Of a stretch of DNA of 64,000 nucleotides, positions 12,701 through 23,521 are shown piece by piece. The stretch's first letter is position 1. Each line of letters starts with the position of its first letter. The stretch is taken from assembly GCA_026419785.1 (NCBI GenBank), contig JAODTK010005559.1, positions 62,001-126,000 on the forward strand. The letters run 5' to 3'. The translations under genes were made by a program, and so were the position numbers. Below the pieces are notes generated by a model. That model had not been told where the DNA came from and made no database searches. It was given only the letters and a program-made list of their open reading frames with translations. The stretch comes from Sclerodactyla briareus. Its lineage: Eukaryota > Echinodermata > Holothuroidea > Dendrochirotida > Sclerodactylidae.

Positions 12701-13597
12701 GTAAATCCACCGTGCCTCTTCGTGCACTCTACGTTGTCTTGTTCGCGTAAATTAGATATTCATATGTTCGTGTCGACACAGTGTCACACTGTCACTCTCG
12801 CACGCACTATCTTTGGTCGCTCTTTACGACGGGGAATTCAGCGAACAGCAGACACCACAACTCCCAGTACACAGTAGAAAATTATGAAACGAGGGATGTC
12901 AGAAATCGGAAAACAAAAAAAACAACAGAAAACAATTCATAAACATTTTCAGATGTGAAAATGCTGCAGGTGATATGTGGCGAGGGCGGAGTGAACTTGC
13001 TACGTGTAATCTTTTCAGCATTGGGATATCGTCATGTAATATTAGTCGTCAAACGGAAAAGAAATCTTTGGAAAGATGAGAGTTACCATCGTTGTTTCAT
13101 ATCATGTTTCCATCTCATTTGTTTTTTTGGGTGGTCAGGTGCTGGGTAGGACATGCCAACAAGGTTTTTTGTGTCGTGTGTGCGTGTCTATGTGCGTTTG
13201 CGTGTCCCGGCAGATTTCCAGGTTTTTGGGGGGCGGATAGCCGAACAAAGTCAAATTATACATCTTTCCGAACTATTAAAAAAAGAAAAAACCAGTTTTG
13301 CAATCAAAAATTAGACAGAAATTATCGAAATTGTAAATTTTCTCTATCAATTTTTCACTAATTTCCAGGATTCCCCGCTGCTTCGCAATGGCTGAATTAT
13401 TCCAGATTTTGTCACTGGTTCACGGTCAAAAGGCACAAGTAACAAAAACTTCTTCTCATTCAAGCAGCCGAAAAATACCCAAAATTTTATTTTGAGGAAC
13501 AACTTGATTTTGAAAAAAGGGATGTTTACATTTTTTCGATATCTAAGAATCGTTTTTACGTGTAACATTCAAAAGAACAAGGTATCAAAGTATCAAA
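9706..13597. other. Unannotated stretch
   Basis: No recognisable gene, RNA or element. Short ORFs on both strands (for example 11867-12061 plus and 12444-12659 minus) show no known motif. The G/C content is even and no long homopolymer is present. Confidence 0.45.
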
Positions 13598-14247
13598 ACA
13601 TAGGGTTTTCCTAATAATTATGCTGAAAATTCTGTAACTGCTTATTGCTACGTATATGGATTTGGGAGGGGAAGCTGTTATTTTGAGACATACTGTGGTA
13701 ATTTTCCACTAATTGCAACTTGCAATATTCAAGATGAAATGACTGAATAAATTCCAATTTCATGATGCCAATTAGATCCTGCAACTCTCGGGATTGCTCT
13801 CTTGTTCCAATTCTACTTGCCTCTCCCGCAGCCCCCGGAATAATCGACTTGCCTATTGATGTACTGAGCGGCAGATATGTTATATGTGATTCATGAGCCT
13901 TCGATCAACATTCGGACCACCCAATTAATTTATTACGACGCTGAGCATTATTAAACTGTGAGCGATACGCGAGTCTTATTCGACTGATGAACACAATCCC
14001 TCAAGTAATGTCTCGTATGCACTCGTGCTGTGAATAACGTATTGCGAGAAAGCTGCTCTCTTTAAACACGAACCAGGATGGTCAAGTACTGTATGATGTA
14101 TAAAGGAATATGCCGGTTTCGAGGTTCTCACATGGCGCATCACTCAAGGGAGAAGGTGTGCGTTTTATCCGATAACAAGTTTTCCCCCTATCATCCAAAA
14201 TGCTCATTTTCACATTTTTACGCACATGTTCTCGGCAGCCCCGTATA
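13598..14247. repeat. Tandem unit 1 (no MITE)
   Basis: First of three head-to-tail copies, about 650 bp. It starts at ACATAGGGTTTTCCTAA and ends at the next ACATAGAGTTG. The site GATTCATG (13888-13895) is present once and uninterrupted, whereas units 2 and 3 carry a MITE there. Its 3' part from about 13945 is nearly identical to that of unit 2, including an identical 61-codon antisense ORF (14082-14267 and 14910-15095). Its 5' part differs from units 2 and 3 by several indels. No coding function is recognised. Confidence 0.9.
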
Positions 14248-15075
14248 ACATAGAGTTGTCCTAACAATTATGCTGAAAATTCCCTGTAATCGCTTATGCT
14301 ACGAATATGGATTTGGGAGGGGAAGCTGTTATTTTGAGACATACTGTGGTAATTTTCCACTAATTGCAATTTGCGAAATAATTAAGGATAGACATGACTG
14401 AATAGCCTAGTTCCCAATTTCAAGGAATGCCAATTAGATCCTGCAACTCTCGGGATTGCTCTCTTGTTCCAATTCTACTTGCCTCTCCCGTAGCCCCTGG
14501 AATAATCGACTTGCCTATTGATGTACTGAGCGGCAGATATGTTATATGTGATTCATGGGTTGCCGACAGCTCACCTCCGGACAATTATCCCCCGGACAAT
14601 TCCCACCCAAACGTGACCCTAACTTTAGACCCTAACCCTAATTCTGAGCATAAGACATTCCGTTGAGGGGAAATTGTCCGGGTGGAAATTGTCCGGGTGG
14701 GAATTGTCCGGTCACGGATTCATGAGCCTTCGATCAACTTCGGATCCACCCATTAATTTATTACGACGCTGAGCATTATTAAACTGTGAGCGATACGCGA
14801 GTCTTATTCGACTGATGAACACAATCCCTCAAGTAATGTCTCGTATGCACTCGTGCTGTGAATAACGTATTGCGAGAAAGCTGCTCTCTTTAAACACGAA
14901 CCAGGATGGTCAAGTACTGTATGATGTATAAAGGAATATGCCGGTTTCGAGGTTCTCACATGGCGCATCACTCAAGGGAGAAGGTGTGCGTTTTATCCGA
15001 TAACAAGTTTTCCCCCTATCATCCAAAATGCTCATTTTCACATTTTTACGCACATGTTCTCGGCAGCCCCGTATA
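14248..15075. repeat. Tandem unit 2 (with MITE), probable crossover hybrid
   Basis: 828 bp copy. Its 5' part and MITE insertion match unit 3, while its 3' part (GAATAACGTATTGCGAGAAAG onward, 14860-15075) matches unit 1 rather than unit 3. This head-of-3 plus tail-of-1 pattern is what unequal crossing-over in a two-unit array would give. Confidence 0.9.
14558..14716. mobile_element. MITE insertion in unit 2, 8 bp target duplication
   Basis: 159 bp insertion flanked by GATTCATG (14550-14557 and 14717-14724); unit 1 has the empty site. Both ends are built of short CCGGACAATT(T)CCACC sub-repeats in inverted orientation, giving imperfect ~50 bp terminal inverted repeats. The centre carries CCCTAACTTTAGACCCTAAC. 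No coding capacity. An 8 bp duplication suits hAT-type movement, but the superfamily is not proven. Confidence 0.85.
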
Positions 15076-15899
15076 ACATAGAGTTGTCCTAACAATTATG
15101 CTGAAAATTCCCTGTAATCGCTTATTGCCTACGATATGGATTGGGAGGGGAAGCTGTTATTTTGAGACATACTGTGGTAATTTTCCACTAATTGCAATTT
15201 GCGAAATAATTAAGGATAGACATGACTGAATAGCCTAGTTCCCAATTTCAAGGAATGCCAATTAGATCCTGCAACTCTCGGGATTGCTCTCTTGTTCCAA
15301 TTCTACTTGCCTCTCCCGTAGCCCCTGGAATAATCGACTTGCCTATTGATGTACTGAGCGGCAGATATGTTATATGTGATTCATGGGTTGGCCGGACACT
15401 CCTCATCGCGACAATTTCCGCATCCCGGGACAATTCCCACCCAAACGTGACCCTAACTTTAGACCCTAACCCTAATTCTGAGCATAAGACATTCCGTTGA
15501 GGGGAATTGTCCTGTGGAAATTGCCGGGTGGGAAGTGTCCGGTCACGGATTCATGAGCCTTCGATCAACATTCGGATCCACCAATTAATTTATTACGACG
15601 CTGAGCATTATTAAACTGTGAGCGATACGCGAGTCTTATTCGACTGATGAACACAATCCCTCAAGTAATGTCTCGTATGCACTCGTGCTGTGAATACGTC
15701 GTGCGAAAAGCTGCTCTCTTTAAACACGAACCAGGATGCAAGTACTGTATGGAAGGAATACGGACGCCGGTTTCGAGATTTTCAGCAGTGGCGTATCAAT
15801 CATATAAGAGGGAGTGCACGTTCTCCCAATAACCAAGTTCCCCCGATCCATAAAATGCTAATTTAAATTTTTGCTCGCATTCTCTCGGCGGCCCCGTAG
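15076..15899. repeat. Tandem unit 3 (with MITE), diverged tail
   Basis: About 824 bp. Nearly identical to unit 2 up to about 15720, then clearly diverged (for example GAATACGTCGTGCGAAAAG and GTATGGAAGGAATACGGACG), ending at GGCCCCGTAGC. A divergent outer end fits an old boundary unit. Confidence 0.88.
15386..15547. mobile_element. MITE insertion in unit 3, same site as in unit 2
   Basis: 162 bp insertion flanked by GATTCATG (15378-15385 and 15548-15555). The centre and right end closely match the unit 2 copy. The left 40 bp differ at many positions, more than the surrounding unit does. Confidence 0.85.
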
Positions 15900-18169
15900 C
15901 AACGTCGTTTCGAGGGTATGGCGGTTGTCGTATCGTTCCTTCGTTCCTAATGCAGGGTGTAATGCCCCTATTTCCCGCGTATTTATTCCGCTCCTTTCTT
16001 TTCTCCGTTCACAACCGTCGGTCACCTAGTTGGTATTCTCAGATTGGTCATTCCCGGTGGGGTCTGTCCCCCTACAGCCGTTTCCCCCTGACCCCCGGCA
16101 TACGCGCTGCTGGTTGCCAGAGGAATCGTTGTGCAATTACAGTCAATGTAATATAGTAATATGCTATAGTAATATCTCTAAGTCATTACCATGTAATTAA
16201 TATTCCAGTGGAAGAGTTGAAACATAACATGTCTATGGTGATAGTGGTTAAATAGTATTAGTATTGATTACGAAATATAGGCTATTTACTTCATCTGATC
16301 AATAATCACTAATGACTACAGTAAAAATTGAAATCTCCATATGACAGAATACTCAGACACAATGGATTAATACGCTAATCCGAGTATACGCACATAAATA
16401 TTGCGTTTTTTGTTATAGCAAGTTATAGCCGTGGCTAACGTCTTGGTCAAAACCAGGGAAAAAAATGCCCTGTTGGAGAAAATGAACTGCTTCAAAATTA
16501 GTCTTTCGACATCGAATTAAGTTTTGAGAATTGAAGCCCTACTTGTACGATTCAACATGCAGACATGCGGTTCGACTGTTATAAAACTCGTTTGATGATT
16601 GGACACTGGGATCAGCTTCAAAATAGCTTCCGCTTTTGGGGCCGAGGAAGAATGGGTGGGGCAGCTAGTCCAGATCTTAAATTTTAGATTCGGTTGGCAA
16701 TGCGATCACTTTCCAGTACGTCGTTGAATCGCGTGTTATTTTTAATAGCTATTATATAGGACTGGAGAGGACAAATGAGGCGGCGTCTTGTATGCCCCAG
16801 TTGGAGGTGGCTGTGCCCCCGCCAGGCCTGGTTGACACATACCACTGTGGTCTCAGGGCCGCCCAGACAGCGGTCACAATAGAAGTAACTTAGAACATAT
16901 TCAGTGGGTGTTGCCACAACTTCACGTCACTCTCGCATAGGCGCTCCAGTACAGAATGTCCGGGGCTTGGTTTAATCGCGTTTGTGGGACCCGAGCTTTG
17001 GGAATAGTGGGTTAGCGACCCAATGCAGCTTTCCTTCCCTCCCCCCATTCTCCTGGCCAAAACAACAACAACAACAACAACAATTAATAGTATTACTTTC
17101 CATATTCATGTCATATTTCCACATCATATTCACGTCATATTTATTTACTTACTCAAATAAAGTACCATAAATACTACAATATACAGACAGGTATAAGGTG
17201 AACAAGAACGCCACAATGCGTAGTGATTCCTTGCCGTAACAACGTTTTCGTGATATTGCTTCGCTCCGCGAGATTTCTGCTGCACCAAACTGATCCTCCC
17301 CCACACACACACTTATAAGGATGGTCCGTTGTTGTCAATAATGTCTGGCACACACATGATGGACTAGAAGCATTGCTACATCGACATATTGGTTTTGTTG
17401 CAAAGAAAAGTTTCGTCGTGACAAAGAATTGACCTCGAAAGCAGGTCAAGAAGGTCATCAGATGTAGTTTGCACAAAAACCGAACGGAAACACTTTTTAA
17501 AGATTTACCTCTCTTGACCTTGCACGATCTTCAATTGATACCAGAAAGAATAGAAATCTCCTCCTACAAGGGGGACTACGAACTTGATACATGCTTTTGT
17601 TCCTTAGACATCGCGTGGAAACGAATTCGGTCCAAGTGTTACACCGCACACACACATACACACACGCGCGCTCACAGATGTGACTGAGAGAAGAAGAAAC
17701 AGTAGAAGAAACATAACCAGAAGTGCACTCTGTAAGATAGCCAATGATATATAGTGTAATACTCATCAGTCGTATGAGAGCAAATCGTAATTTGTTATAA
17801 AAATTGATGAAACTTCTGAAACCGTAACTATATAGTATTCACAGCGGAGGATAATGAGGTTCATGTGACTGATGATCGACAATTTATCTATATATGAAGC
17901 GAAAAAATCCTTAGGAAGGATGAATGGCTTCCAAAGATGTGCAGTTCGTGTCCCCGAGGGAAAATACAGGGAACAATCTCCGAGCGAGCTACTTAAGAAC
18001 TGAAGGACTTTGCCATACTGGCCTCAGCATTCTCTGGATCATCAACACGCATGTCTGGGAACAACACAGACTAAATAATAATAGAGCGTGAAGTGCATGG
18101 AAGTCCACGACTTATTGTCATCTCTGAAGTTTAGTTTTCTTTAGTAGGGAAGAGGCATGACGGAATTGT
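15900..18169. other. Unannotated stretch with CAA and CA microsatellites
   Basis: No recognised gene. It includes (CAA)n at 17058-17083 and CA-rich tracts at 17295-17311 and 17647-17670. A minus-strand ORF (16684-16917) and a plus-strand ORF (17469-17687) show no domain I recognise. Confidence 0.5.
17058..17083. repeat. (CAA)n microsatellite
   Basis: About eight CAA units; read in frame it gives a short poly-Gln. Confidence 0.85.
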
Positions 18170-18451
18170 GTCCTTGTCCTGCATATGGACCACCCTGAAA
18201 CCACAACAATCAAAGAAGAAAAACAACAGAACTCGGAGAATTCTCTCAAAATTCCCGAAGAACAATCAAGACTGTTCTTGAAGGCATTGACACTCTTACA
18301 CCAAAAACCTTCGCTGAAGGCTACTGCACCCATTTTCCACTCTCTGCGAAAGAAAATGCTAACGAACGTCTACGATCATTTGGAGAGTCGGTCTAAAAAC
18401 CTTCGAACAAATGCAACATCATCATTCGAGTTCCTTCCCGATACAACTTAG
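18170..18451 (+). pseudogene. Dispersed-repeat ORF relic, copy 2
   Basis: An 88-codon frame with a K/E/Q-rich N-terminus, then SRLFLKALTLLHQKPSLKA and a basic C-terminal half. It is homologous to the minus strand of 25-402, in opposite orientation about 18 kb away. The nearest neighbour is a minus-strand LINE at 18527, so this ORF lies opposite to that LINE's direction and is not simply its downstream part. The family is not recognised. A plain reading is a decayed ORF of an unidentified mobile element. Confidence 0.45.
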
Positions 18452-18526
18452 CGTAGTCCGCAATTTTTAAAACTCTGGATTGAACAGAATCATCGAGATC
18501 GTAAATATTAGCCGGAAAGAGTAACG

Positions 18527-19747
18527 TTACCTTCTGCCCGATAGAATTTCTTTAAATGACAACACTCTGCGCCCAATAGAGAAGCCACACTCCAATCCAC
18601 TTAGGACATTGCCAGTGAGGACTCCAACTCTCCAATGTGAACAGGAGCGTTTATGAGACACCTTGTCATGCAAAAGCTTTCTCAAAGTCAAGGGGAATAA
18701 TATCGACAGTGCGTAAATAGAAATAGTAATATCTTCCATAAATTCCAGCAGATTAGTCAAGCACGAACAATTTTTTTTTTCTGAAGTCATTCTTAGACTC
18801 ACGAATAATATTATACTCTATGGAATAATCCACCGAATGATCCCGAATAATGTATTCCGTCACTGTTTAAACCTGGTAAGACTCACTCGCCTTTAATTAC
18901 AAAAATTAGAACGCTAACTTTCCTAAAAAAAAAAAACAGCCGAACATTTGCCAATACCTTCAACAGACAATCTGTCAGAAAATATTTTAGAAGGAACGGG
19001 TAAACTCCGTCCGGACCAGGAGCTTTACATTTCTCAAGTTTCTGCAGTTTCTCCTTAACCGAGTCCGGCCGCTCGCAAACCACAATCGCTATACATTCTG
19101 AGACACACCAACAACGAGAAATGAATGTTGAGAACCAAACTTTTGCTGATCGTACCCCCCGTCACTGGATCTAACAATGCTGTCGTTGACTTTGCCTACC
19201 TCTTACATAAATGAAAGACGCACGGAGATTGTCCGTAATATTGGAGGCAATTTTCTTCTCATAACCCCGTTTGGCACCATACACTAATGCTTGACTAACT
19301 TTAGTTGAATTTCGAACTGATCCAGATATCACCACGAGTCCGAAGAACGATAAAGACTCCACAAATTACGTTTCCTTCTTATTGCCAGAAAAAAAAATCG
19401 TTTGTCATCCAACAAGGCTTCTTGTTCTTAATACGGTGCTCATTCCAAGATATGCACACTCTCATGACCTCACAACACTACATGATTCAACAGCATTTGA
19501 ACCAAATAACAAAACAGGACAAATAACTTTACCCAGGAACCCATCAGAAATTTCATCTAAATCCGACTTCTGAAAACAAGGAACGAGTTCTAAGCTCTGT
19601 GAAATATTGACGAAAACAAAACACATCATAATCTACAACATCGTGATCACTTGCATCAAGCTTACCGATTCTATCCACATTGTCCACTGAATCGGGACTA
19701 CTACAAAATATGTACATGCTGAGAAAGGAAACCGTCCTGGGTAACAT
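18527..19747 (-). mobile_element. Decayed LINE, endonuclease end to reverse transcriptase (CR1-like group)
   Basis: Read on the minus strand from 19747 downward, in changing frames. First comes the close of an apurinic-type endonuclease (GKLDASDHDVVDYDV, matching the SDHxxV motif). Next is the linker AKRGYEKKIASNI plus FIYVRGRQ, as in the KxFYxYVR signature. Then KAPGPDGVYPFLLKYF at about 19029, the conserved opening of the reverse transcriptase. Then NCSCLTNLLEF, motif A PLDFEKAF with its Asp near 18681, KVSHKR, and a GNVL ... GRR segment. Frameshifts and stops break it; no complete protein could be made. Motif C was not found, so the element is 3' truncated near 18500. Group assignment is from motif style only. 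Confidence 0.8.
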
Positions 19748-20116
19748 TTAAAAACCGTGATTCATTCTTGAAGTTGGGAGAAGGTCTTGGCACCCTGTTT
19801 TTTTGACACCTTCATTCTAGTTTAGACACCCTGTTCCTGTTTCACTGATTGTTCCCAAACTCTGATGGTCTGATTCTATTCTTGATTATTTTGTTACACT
19901 TCGCGCACCAGACCTGCGCGGCTCTAATCAATTTGAAGGAGCACGGTAATGAAATGAAGGATCCTGTGATGGAGTATCATGTGACATACTGATTCTCGTT
20001 TGCATGGGCTGATTCCGTTTTTCAATGGGTTGATTCTTTCTTTGAAGGCTTGATTCTACTTTCGATGGGTCGATGCTGTTTTCGATAGGTCGATTTGGTC
20101 GATTATTATTATTATG

Positions 20117-20156
<40 letters not shown>

Positions 20157-21004
20157 TATTATTATTATATCCACAGCGGCGGCAGTGACAAAGGGGGTTA
20201 TTTTAGGCCTAATGTATACGATACTATATCAATCATTTAAAATTGCTACTGTATAGATTGAAAAACAAAATGTATACCGCTCGCACTTAAAACTGCACAA
20301 ATAATGTGATTTACTTAAACGTGCGTGTGAATGTGAATTATTTGCAATGAGGTCAGCCGAGAGGCATATGTACTATTAACCCAGTTAATACCTTACATTC
20401 AACTCGTATTTTATTCCATACCTTTCCTCCGCCTCTGTACGCCGGAGGCGATGATGCGTTGCTATGGTAACGCAAAAGTGTGGTAAATTGGTTCTCAGCG
20501 ACTGTTAGGCCCCTAGCACAGAATCGTAATAACAACTCCTCTTTGTATGACCGCGTTGCCAAATTAAATTATTGCAGCTGATTTTGTCGAAGCTGAAGCC
20601 ACTTGCATAAATTAGCTCTGATCGAGGGCCGATGCCTCTTTATTTAAACAAAGCCGAAGATTTCCAATCAATCAGAACACTTCTCGTGGGTCATTCGTCG
20701 GTTGACTTTTTGTTGGCGGCCAGATGAGCAATCCATTAACGACGCCGAGCATACAGGGAGACTCTCTGAATAAACACGCAGACAATTTGTGCGAATTCCT
20801 CGTCACGTCCTCAGACCGAGAGCGGTTAACTCAAATGTGAATGGGAATATGGAGTTACGGGTCCATCAGTGGTGTACGTCGTGACGAAATGGCCGTACGA
20901 GAATCGTGGTTGTACAGAACAAGCACGATCGTACAGAACTGTATAGCCTACATCATCCGTCATATTGAACGAATCCTCAGGGCGAAGTTTATCCAGCAGA
21001 GAGG
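19748..21004. other. Unannotated stretch with ATT microsatellite
   Basis: No gene recognised. It contains short repeated GATTCTNNTTT..GATGGG phrases at 19985-20095 and an (ATT)n tract at 20101-20170. Confidence 0.5.
20101..20170. repeat. (ATT)n microsatellite
   Basis: About 22 ATT units with two interruptions. Confidence 0.92.
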
Positions 21005-21174
21005 CAGTGGCGGCACCAGACTTGGCAATCTGGGTGTCAAGGGGGGGGGGAGGGGATTTGCAAATGAACCTTGTCCTATTGTCGCCGCCCTACCTACCCT
21101 ATCTCAAATTGGGGTTCAACTGAGAGACTAGAAGACCTGTGGGATTTCCCCATGCGCCCGTAGCGCCGCCACTG
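21005..21174. mobile_element. hAT-like MITE with CAGTGGCGGC ends
   Basis: 170 bp bounded by CAGTGGCGGCACCA on the left and, inverted, CAGTGGCGGCGCTA on the right. This is the usual terminal form of hAT-type MITEs. A G10 run (21041-21050) lies inside. The flanks (CAGAGAGG left, CTCAGAGA right) share CAGAGA but are not an exact 8 bp duplication. No coding capacity. Confidence 0.65.
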
Positions 21175-23090
21175 CTCAGAGAAAAGAAACAACAGCTACT
21201 GCTGTTTCATGCACCAATCCAATTATTAGTGGAATTATTAGTGGTACTAGATTGTGCTGACTATATAACTCACCGTATAAGGTTGTCCGTGCCGATCGAA
21301 ACGTGGAAGTTGTACGACACGGTCTTTCCTCGTGTAGAAACTCCAGTTAGGCGAACCATGACCACACGGTCAGTGTATGACGACTTAAAAGCAATATCGT
21401 CATAACGCAAGCATACTTGACAGTGCGCTGTGAGGGATATTCTCTTCGATTTTGTATCGAATTATTTTTCAAATTCCAGGTTACTCAGATTGTATTAATT
21501 ATATTAAGATTGGGCGTAAGCTACAACATAGCACGGACACTATTGCGCCAGCCCCATGCGAGCCGAAGACCACCTCCCCCCCCGATATAACATACCATGC
21601 ACGAGTTAGTTCACTGAATAAGAATGACATTCACTGAATCCAAGAAATTACTCGGAGAATGAAGCGGGGTGATAAAAAATCCCAGTGCGTTGAGAAAAAA
21701 CTAGGACGCTATTTCTACCGTACACATGCAGTTCATATTAAGCTGCGGACGCTTGTACAAACATACCCGAGGCGACGGTGTAATAGCTCTCGAGACAGTT
21801 AATCAAGGCTTAGTCATTGACCTATCGAACGGAGTAGTCGGATTTGACCCCGAACAGGATGGTGAAGCAATGTTTATCGAGGCAATCCCTGATCACGTCG
21901 ACTGAGTGAGAGCGGTCCGCTTGGTTAAAGAGAAAGAAAATACTGATGAAGTGTCCCAAGGGCAGATGTGACACTGTCGGGCATAGTAGATGGCAGGAAC
22001 ACAAAGACGTGTCGTGATTCCTCCCCATATTTGTAACAAATGTTAATTGTATTGTAACTGCAATTGAAACTCCTGTCACCCCTTGAAGGCTTGGACTGAC
22101 TGTAGTTGACTTCATTTATTGCACTAGGTTTGGCATCATTTCGATATTCGACCTATTCTGACACTGGATGACCCTGAGCCAGCCATAGAAGTGATAGGGC
22201 TTTTCCTCTTTATGTTTCCAACCTTTCCTATTTTTTGTACTATAAACTAAAATGAGGTTATCCATCCCCCTATATAATTTCCCCATATATCAACATTGAA
22301 ATTGATTGACGATTGTAATTTCTTGATATCGTGCTTACAATCAAATTCGTTTTAGCACCTCTTGCATGTACGTGATTGACCTCGCCGAAATCGTACTGAA
22401 AACAAAAGGGTACATTCCTCTTCATATCTGCAACCACGCACAATATTCTCACATTCGTGCTCAATAGCTTTTTTCGGTTTTTGTCTCTTTCGACCTTGAA
22501 CGACTTTCATTAGTGCTAAAACATTGAGGTTCTCCCCCCCCCCCCCCCCCCATATCCACATGTCTAACCTCATGGACGTTAGAGATATCGTCCTTACAAG
22601 CACTAACCACACACCACACCAACACACAAACCATGACATAATTGCGTCGCAATATCTCCTGATACGTGAATATATCTCGTGCTGAAATTTAAGGAGATGT
22701 CAGCACAGTCAGCTGTTTTCCGCGTTGGCTCTAACTTCAGATGCGAACGACAATATGGAGAGACCCCTATTATGAAAGTTGGAGTGTCACGACCCCAGTG
22801 GTTGCGTAATTGACAACTGTGCGTTGTGTCCAACTCAATTGCAAATAATTTTGATCAGAACGCCGAATATGACAGAATTCGCATTTACCAATCCATATTG
22901 AATCAACATACCGTAATATAACAGCTGAATTAAGTGCTCATGTATCACTGAATACACCCGATCATCGGTCATATATTAATTGTACATATTTGAGGAGGGC
23001 CCGAACGCCGCCATAAAATGACATACCTACGCCCAGTTCATTGGCCCCAACGGAGGGCATGTCCGTGTGGAAAGATGGCACCCACGAAAA
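21175..23090. other. Unannotated stretch
   Basis: No recognised gene. It contains C8 (21576-21583) and C18 (22534-22551) runs. A small exon could start after TTTCAAATTCCAG at about 21479, with GTAAGC as donor near 21515, but nothing supports it beyond splice consensus. Confidence 0.45.
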
Positions 23091-23521
23091 AACCGTGCTG
23101 ACATTTCCCCCATGATTTTTACACACGTATATATCGAATATATGCACGTATTAAATCGAATTTATGCACCTATATATTCGATTATATGCACGTATTAAAT
23201 CACAACCAATCAGCGATCAGGAATATATCCACATATATATATTCGAATATATGCACGTATTAAATCGAATTTATGCACCTATATATTCGAATATATCCAC
23301 GTATATATTCGATTCATATGCACCTATAATTCGAATCTATTCAGTATTAATCGAATATATGCACACTATATATCCGACTTATCCACGTATTAAATCGAAT
23401 ATATACACGTAGTAATATCACCAATCATCAGGCAGCGGAATATATCCAGTATTTAAATAATCGATATATCCACTATTATATTCGAATATACCATGTATGA
23501 ATCAACCAATCACAACAGACC
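23091..23521. repeat. Left arm of large inverted repeat, palindromic minisatellite
   Basis: 431 bp of 20-24 bp repeats built on ATATATTCGAATATAT with GCACGTATTAAATCG spacers. The outer end reads AACCGTGCTGACATTTCCCC and the inner end AATCAACCAATCACAACAGA(CC). Both ends recur, inverted, in the arm at 27977-28358. Internal copies of CAACCAATCAGCGATCAGG also occur. Confidence 0.85.

Noticed and set aside
14610-14645. Telomere-like CCCTAAC motifs in the MITEs
   Set aside because: Only two or three imperfect units in the middle of a transposable element; no array.
23164-23412. 82-codon Ile/Tyr-rich ORF and CRISPR-like regularity in the arms
   Set aside because: The regularity is of a palindromic minisatellite; there are no unique spacers between constant repeats, and the ORF is just the repeat translated.
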